A DNA stretch of 64,000 nucleotides from an uncultured Marinobacter sp. (GTDB taxonomy: Bacteria; Pseudomonadota; Gammaproteobacteria; Pseudomonadales; Oleiphilaceae). Positions 56,313-64,000 of this stretch are shown piece after piece. The stretch is from assembly GCF_946886895.1 (NCBI RefSeq), contig NZ_CAMPJO010000009.1, forward strand, positions 1-64,000. The letters are read 5' to 3'. The notes below the pieces were generated by a model that made no database searches, had not been told where the DNA came from, and saw nothing but the letters and a program-made list of their open reading frames with translations. Every line of letters starts with the position of its first letter. Position 1 is the first letter of the stretch. A program made the position numbers and the translations under genes.

Positions 56313-57185
56313 TTACCAGCCAGTCACTTCCTTCAGGGCCTTGCCAATTTCGGCCAGGCTGCGCACGGTTTTCACACCGGCGTCGTTCAATGCCGCGAAC
56401 TTCTCATCGGCTGTACCCTTGCCACCGGATATAATCGCACCAGCATGGCCCATGCGTTTTCCGGGAGGCGCGGTAACACCAGCGATGTAGGAAACCACCG
56501 GCTTGGTCACGTTGCTCTTGATGAACGCGGCCGCCTCTTCCTCTGCGGTACCGCCGATCTCACCGATCATGACGATCGCCTCGGTCTGCGGATCGTCCTG
56601 CAGCAGTTGCAGGATATCGATGAAGCTGGAACCCGGAATCGGGTCACCGCCGATGCCGACACAGGTGGACTGGCCGTAGCCGAAGTCGGTAGTCTGCTTG
56701 ACCGCTTCGTACGTCAGGGTACCGGAGCGGGACACAATGCCCACCTTGCCTGGCTTGTGGATGTGGCCCGGCATGATACCGATCTTGCTCTCGCCCGGCG
56801 TGATCACACCCGGACAGTTCGGCCCGATCATCCGCGCACCCTTACGATCCACGTACTCTTTGGCGTAGAGCATGTCGATGGTCGGAATGCCTTCGGTGAT
56901 GCACACGATCAACTGGATGCCAGCGTCCGCCGCCTCAATGATGGCGTCCTTACAGAACGGCGCCGGTACGTAGATAACCGTGGCTTCCGCGCCGGTCTTC
57001 TCAACGGCGTCGCGCACGGTGTTGAATACCGGCAGGCCCAGGTGCTCGGTGCCGCCCTTGCCGGGGCTTACGCCGCCGACCATCTTGGTGCCGTATTCAA
57101 TGGCCTGTTCAGAGTGGAAGGTACCCTGTGCGCCGGTAAAACCCTGGCAGATAACCTTGGTGTCTTTGTTAATCAGGATGCTCAT
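56313..57185 (-). CDS. sucD: Succinyl-CoA synthetase alpha subunit
   Basis: The 290-residue alpha subunit binds CoA and carries the phosphohistidine His-247 ([12 protein letters not shown]). [15 protein letters not shown] and GMVGGVSP-like segments near the N-terminus and IGPNCPGVI are CoA-binding landmarks. It makes succinate and ATP/GTP from succinyl-CoA in the TCA cycle. Its start codon overlaps the sucC stop by one base. It is the last gene of the operon. Confidence 0.97.
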   Translation of the reverse strand: MSILINKDTKVICQGFTGAQGTFHSEQAIEYGTKMVGGVSPGKGGTEHLGLPVFNTVRDAVEKTGAEATVIYVPAPFCKDAIIEAADAGIQLIVCITEGIPTIDMLYAKEYVDRKGARMIGPNCPGVITPGESKIGIMPGHIHKPGKVGIVSRSGTLTYEAVKQTTDFGYGQSTCVGIGGDPIPGSSFIDILQLLQDDPQTEAIVMIGEIGGTAEEEAAAFIKSNVTKPVVSYIAGVTAPPGKRMGHAGAIISGGKGTADEKFAALNDAGVKTVRSLAEIGKALKEVTGW

Positions 57186-58351
57186 TATTTGCCCCCCGCG
57201 GCTTTAACGACTTGCTCTGCCGCATTCGACAGACTGGTGGCGGCGATGATGTTCAGGCCACTTTCCGCGAGTACTTTGGTACCCTTTTCCGCGTTGTTGC
57301 CTTCCAGGCGCACGACCACAGGCACCTTGACGCCCACTTCCTTGACGGCACCGATAATGCCCTCTGCAATCATGTCGCAGCGCACAATGCCACCGAAGAT
57401 GTTGACCAGCACGGCCTTCACGTTATCGTCAGACAGGATGATCTTGAACGCCTCGGAAACGCGCTCCTTGGTCGCACCGCCGCCAACGTCCAGGAAGTTG
57501 GCAGGCTGGCCGCCAGACAGCTTGATGATGTCCATGGTACCCATGGCCAGACCAGCGCCATTGACCATGCAGCCGATGTTGCCTTCCAGTGCCACATAGT
57601 TGAGCTCCCACTTGGCCGCTTCCGCTTCCCGGGAGTCTTCCTGGGAGGGGTCGTGCATCTCGTGGATCTTCTTCTGGCGATACAGGGCATTGCCGTCAAC
57701 ACCGATCTTGGCGTCCAGGCAGTGCAGATCACCGGCCGGAGTAATCACCAGCGGGTTGATTTCAACGAGGGCCAGATCGCACTCTTCAAACAACTTGGCC
57801 AGACCCAGGAAGATCTTGGTGAACTGACCGATCTGCTTGCCTTCCAGACCCAGTTTGAACGCCAGCTCGCGACCCTGGAACGGCTGTGCGCCGACCAGCG
57901 GATCGATTTCGGCTTTCAGGATCTTCTCGGGGGTTTCTTCGGCAACCTTCTCGATCTCCACACCGCCTTCGGTAGAGGCCATGAAGACAATACGACGAGT
58001 ACCACGATCAACAACCGCACCCAGGTACAGCTCCTGGTCGATGTCGGTAAGAGATTCAACCAGAATTTTGCTGACCGGCTGACCGTTCTCATCGGTCTGG
58101 TAGGTCACCAGGTTCTTGCCCAGCCACTTCTCAGCGAAATCACGGATCTCGTCTTTGCTCTTGACCAGTTTGACACCACCGGCCTTACCGCGGCCACCAG
58201 CGTGAACCTGAGCCTTCACCACCCAGGCGTCCCCGCCGATTTCACCGGCAGCGTCGACAGCTTCTTTCGGGGTATCGCAGGCAATGCCCTTGGATACCGG
58301 CAGGCCGTATTCAGCGAACAGCTGTTTGCCCTGATATTCGTGCAAATTCAT
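57185..58351 (-). CDS. sucC: Succinyl-CoA synthetase beta subunit
   Basis: The 388-residue beta subunit has the ATP-grasp N-terminus ([38 protein letters not shown]) and the C-terminal ligase-CoA domain ([35 protein letters not shown]). It supplies nucleotide and succinate binding for the SucCD enzyme. The length matches the family exactly. It lies 34 bases after lpd. Confidence 0.97.
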   Translation of the reverse strand: MNLHEYQGKQLFAEYGLPVSKGIACDTPKEAVDAAGEIGGDAWVVKAQVHAGGRGKAGGVKLVKSKDEIRDFAEKWLGKNLVTYQTDENGQPVSKILVESLTDIDQELYLGAVVDRGTRRIVFMASTEGGVEIEKVAEETPEKILKAEIDPLVGAQPFQGRELAFKLGLEGKQIGQFTKIFLGLAKLFEECDLALVEINPLVITPAGDLHCLDAKIGVDGNALYRQKKIHEMHDPSQEDSREAEAAKWELNYVALEGNIGCMVNGAGLAMGTMDIIKLSGGQPANFLDVGGGATKERVSEAFKIILSDDNVKAVLVNIFGGIVRCDMIAEGIIGAVKEVGVKVPVVVRLEGNNAEKGTKVLAESGLNIIAATSLSNAAEQVVKAAGGK

Positions 58352-58385
58352 AGTTAATGTCCCGAATTAAAAATTCCTGGTTGCG

Positions 58386-61084
<2,699 letters not shown>

Positions 61085-61109
61085 TACAGATCCTTAGTTC
61101 GGTAGCTCG

Positions 61110-63947
61110 TCAAATTTCAAATGCGTCGTTAACCAGTTTCTTCTGCTCTTCGATGTGCACAGACATATGTCCACAGGCAGGAGCAGCCGAAGCGTCACGA
61201 CCGGCATATTGAAGGTACAGCTTGGGATTCTTGCGATGCAGCGCATTTCGCATGTGATGCTGGCTGCAGTACCAGGCACCCTGGTTCATCGGCTCTTCCT
61301 GGCACCAGACAACATGCTTGAGCTTGCTGTAGTGGCTCAGCAGTTCGTCCAGATCATCGCCCGGGAACGGATAGAGCTGCTCGATGCGAACGATGGCGAC
61401 ATCGTCACGCTCATCAGCCTTCTTTCTCTCCAGAAGATCGAAATACACCTTGCCGCTACACATGATCAGGCGCGTCACTTTCTTCGGATCGGACGGCTCC
61501 TTCTCCGGCAGTACCGTCTTGAAGGTACCGCTGGTCAGATCATCCAGATCGGACGTCGCTTCCTTGTGGCGCAGGAGGCTCTTGGGCGTAATGGCCACCA
61601 GAGGCTTGCGCAGTGGCCGCTTGACCTGCCGACGAAGCATGTGGAAAACCTGAGACGGTGTTGTCGGCACGCAGACCTGGATGTTGTGCTCGGCAGACAG
61701 CTGCAGGAACCGCTCAAGCCGCGCGGAACTGTGCTCCGGACCCTGCCCTTCGTAGCCATGAGGCAACAGCAGGGTAAGGCCGCAGAGACGCCCCCACTTA
61801 TGCTCACCACTGGTCAGGAACTGGTCGATCACCACCTGGGCGCCGTTGGCAAAGTCACCGAATTGCGCTTCCCAGACAACAAGACCGTCGGGCGCCGTGG
61901 TTGAATAGCCATACTCAAAAGCCATCACGGCCTCTTCAGACAGCAGCGAGTCGTATATTTCAAACTTCGGCTGGTCTTCGGACAACTCCGCAAGGGCAAT
62001 ATGCGTGGAGCCATCCTTCTGATTGTGAAGAACCGCATGACGGTGGGAGAACGTGCCCCGGCCGATATCCTGGCCGGTCAGGCGAATGGGGTGCCCTTCG
62101 TTCAGCAGAGTCGCATAGGCCATAACCTCGCCATAACCCCAGTTGATGGGCAGCGCACCTGCCGTCATCTTCTCGCGATCTGAAACGATCTTGGACACCT
62201 GGCGCTGGATACTGAACCCCTCAGGAACCGAGGTCAGCTTTTTGCCCAGTTTCTGGATCGTCTTCAGGGCAACACTGGATTTGCACTTGGCCGTCCACTC
62301 ATGACCCAGGAACGGCGTCCAGTCAACATACAGATCCTTGTTGGGCTCCTTGACCAGCGATTTGACCACGTGCTCGCCGTTATCCAGCGCGTCACGGTAG
62401 TCGTTCTCCATCTGCTTGGCTTCATCCTCGCTGATCACACCAGCTTCCATCAACTGGTCCGCATACAGGTTGCGGGTGGTTTTCAGCTTGCGGATCTTCT
62501 CATACATCACCGGCTGGGTTGCGGCAGGCTCATCCGCTTCGTTATGGCCTCGGCGACGGTAGCAGACCAGATCAATAACCACGTCGTTCTTGAACTCGTT
62601 GCGGTAGTCCATTGCCATCTGGGTGACGAACATGACCGCTTCCGGATCGTCTGCATTCACATGCAGGATCGGCGCCTGGATCATCTTGGCGACGTCGGTA
62701 CAGTATTCGGTAGACCGGGCGTCTTCCTGCTTGCTGGTGGTAAAGCCAACCTGGTTGTTGATGACGATATGAATGGTACCGCCAACCCCGAAACCACGGG
62801 TCTGGGACATCTGGAAAGTTTCCATCACCACGCCCTGACCGGCAAAGGCCGCATCACCGTGCAGAATGATCGGAACAACCTTGTTGCCTTCATTGTCATT
62901 GCGGCGGGTCTGGCGGGCACGAACGGAGCCCTCGACCACCGGAGACACAATTTCGAGGTGCGACGGGTTAAAGGCCATGGCGAGGTGAATCTCGCCGCCG
63001 GGGGTCATCACGTTGGATGAGAAGCCCTGGTGGTACTTCACGTCACCGGATCCGGAGTCCGCCAGCTTCTTGCCTTCAAACTCGTCAAAGAGTTCTTTCG
63101 GATTCTTCCCGAGGGTATTCACAAGAACGTTCAGGCGGCCACGGTGGGCCATACCAAGAACGATTTCTTTGGCGCCGTAAGATCCGGCCCGCTGGATCAG
63201 TTCATCCAGGCAGGGAATCAGGCTTTCACCACCCTCAAGGCCAAAACGCTTGACGCCCGGATAACGGGAACCCAGGTATTTTTCCAGGCCTTCAGCGGCG
63301 GTCAGACGCTCCAGAATGTGCTTGCGGGTTTTCGCCTCGTACTCCGGCTGTGAGCGAACCGGCTCCATGCGCTGCTGAAACCACCGCTTGATGCGGGTAT
63401 CCACCACGTGCATGTACTCTGCACCAATGCTCTCGCAATAGGTTTGGCGCAGCCCCTGTACGATATCTCTGAGCTTCATGGCCTCGGCGCCAAACGTCAG
63501 GGAGCCGGTCTGAAACTCAAGATCAAGATCTGAGTCCGTCAGTTCGTGGAACGCAGGGTCAAGGTCCTCTACGTTCGGGCGCTGCCAGACACCGAGCGGA
63601 TCCAGCCGGGCTTCCTGGTGGCCACGAAAACGGAAGGCGTTAATCAGTTGGAGAACACGAATCTGCTTTTTATCGGCATCGGATGTCGCGCTGGCGGGAA
63701 CGCCGCTGCTGGCCAGAAAGCGCTGATTGCGGGAGATGTGTTCAAATTGCTCGCGAATGGAAGAGTGAACGATGTCGCGGCCCTGGTAGCCATCGACACT
63801 GGGAAGCTTGTCGAAGTAGCTGCGCCACTCTTCGGGTACGGCATTGGGGTCTGTCAGGTAGGTTTCGAAAAGCTGTTCAACATAGGCCAGATTGCCACCC
63901 TGCAGGTGGGAAGTCTGCCATAACTGCTCCATTATGCTTTCGTGCAT
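61110..63947 (-). CDS. sucA: 2-Oxoglutarate dehydrogenase E1 component
   Basis: The 945-residue thiamine-diphosphate enzyme decarboxylates 2-oxoglutarate. It shows the E1o N-terminal element for E2 binding (MEQLWQTSHLQGGNLAYVEQLFETYL), GMAHRGRLNVLVNTLGK, GDAAFAGQGVVMETFQMSQ for thiamine binding, and NNQVGFTTS. It is first of the sucA-sucB-lpd-sucC-sucD run on the minus strand; the promoter or the sdh genes that usually precede it would lie beyond the right edge. Confidence 0.97.
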   Translation of the reverse strand: MHESIMEQLWQTSHLQGGNLAYVEQLFETYLTDPNAVPEEWRSYFDKLPSVDGYQGRDIVHSSIREQFEHISRNQRFLASSGVPASATSDADKKQIRVLQLINAFRFRGHQEARLDPLGVWQRPNVEDLDPAFHELTDSDLDLEFQTGSLTFGAEAMKLRDIVQGLRQTYCESIGAEYMHVVDTRIKRWFQQRMEPVRSQPEYEAKTRKHILERLTAAEGLEKYLGSRYPGVKRFGLEGGESLIPCLDELIQRAGSYGAKEIVLGMAHRGRLNVLVNTLGKNPKELFDEFEGKKLADSGSGDVKYHQGFSSNVMTPGGEIHLAMAFNPSHLEIVSPVVEGSVRARQTRRNDNEGNKVVPIILHGDAAFAGQGVVMETFQMSQTRGFGVGGTIHIVINNQVGFTTSKQEDARSTEYCTDVAKMIQAPILHVNADDPEAVMFVTQMAMDYRNEFKNDVVIDLVCYRRRGHNEADEPAATQPVMYEKIRKLKTTRNLYADQLMEAGVISEDEAKQMENDYRDALDNGEHVVKSLVKEPNKDLYVDWTPFLGHEWTAKCKSSVALKTIQKLGKKLTSVPEGFSIQRQVSKIVSDREKMTAGALPINWGYGEVMAYATLLNEGHPIRLTGQDIGRGTFSHRHAVLHNQKDGSTHIALAELSEDQPKFEIYDSLLSEEAVMAFEYGYSTTAPDGLVVWEAQFGDFANGAQVVIDQFLTSGEHKWGRLCGLTLLLPHGYEGQGPEHSSARLERFLQLSAEHNIQVCVPTTPSQVFHMLRRQVKRPLRKPLVAITPKSLLRHKEATSDLDDLTSGTFKTVLPEKEPSDPKKVTRLIMCSGKVYFDLLERKKADERDDVAIVRIEQLYPFPGDDLDELLSHYSKLKHVVWCQEEPMNQGAWYCSQHHMRNALHRKNPKLYLQYAGRDASAAPACGHMSVHIEEQKKLVNDAFEI

Positions 63948-64000
63948 CTTGAATAGCTCACCTTGGGCTGGTGCGGGGGAGCCCGGTATGGTCGGCCAGG

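Overview
The window is a stretch of chromosome from a motile, GC-rich marine gammaproteobacterium. Gene order and protein types (gacA-uvrC-pgsA, cheR-cheV next to flgA-flgM-flgN, ligA-zipA-smc, trpS-scpA-scpB-rluB, sucABlpdsucCD) fit Marinobacter or a close relative in the Pseudomonas/Marinobacter neighbourhood. That assignment is inference from family knowledge; there is no rRNA in the window to confirm it.

Positions 1-11800 are accessory DNA. At the left edge is the end of a probable IS3-family element that interrupts a type I restriction methyltransferase gene (hsdM). Upstream of it lies a 1925-residue DUF4011-helicase-nuclease protein of the Hhe antiphage type. A 700-base poor region follows, holding at most one tiny ORF. 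Next come an SbcC/SbcD-like (YhaN/YhaO-like) ATPase-nuclease pair and a Phd/PIN toxin-antitoxin pair with a palindromic operator.

Positions 11800-18000 hold a two-gene NAD-dependent formate dehydrogenase (the diaphorase gene fuses the NuoE-like and NuoF-like parts), a TacA/TacT-type acetyltransferase toxin-antitoxin pair with two related operator palindromes, and tRNA-Cys and tRNA-Gly behind a clear promoter. A four-gene MCE lipid-transport operon (STAS-fused permease, ATPase, MCE protein, auxiliary lipoprotein) sits between these tRNAs and pgsA-uvrC-gacA. In many gammaproteobacteria pgsA and the Gly-Cys tRNAs are direct neighbours.

Positions 24800-34000 are mostly single genes: a YheU-like protein, an MCP, AzlC/AzlD, DUF1330, an AEC carrier, a DUF938 methyltransferase, tRNA-Ser, a cysteine hydrolase, a flavin reductase-like protein and an MFS transporter. 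Positions 33000-36700 carry cheR and cheV diverging from flgA, flgM (with a textbook sigma-28 promoter) and flgN. Facing flgN is an unusual membrane protein with a complete two-motif MshEN c-di-GMP-binding signature. This is the most interesting single observation in the window.

Positions 37600-64000 are largely housekeeping: a periplasmic cyclophilin, mnmC, a CBS protein, a 913-residue lipoprotein of unknown role, ligA, zipA, smc with a GntR regulator one base upstream, a diguanylate cyclase, the trpS-scpA-scpB-rluB operon (trpS starts with TTG), and the 2-oxoglutarate dehydrogenase/succinyl-CoA synthetase operon ending in a strong terminator. No CRISPR array, rRNA or complete transposon was seen.
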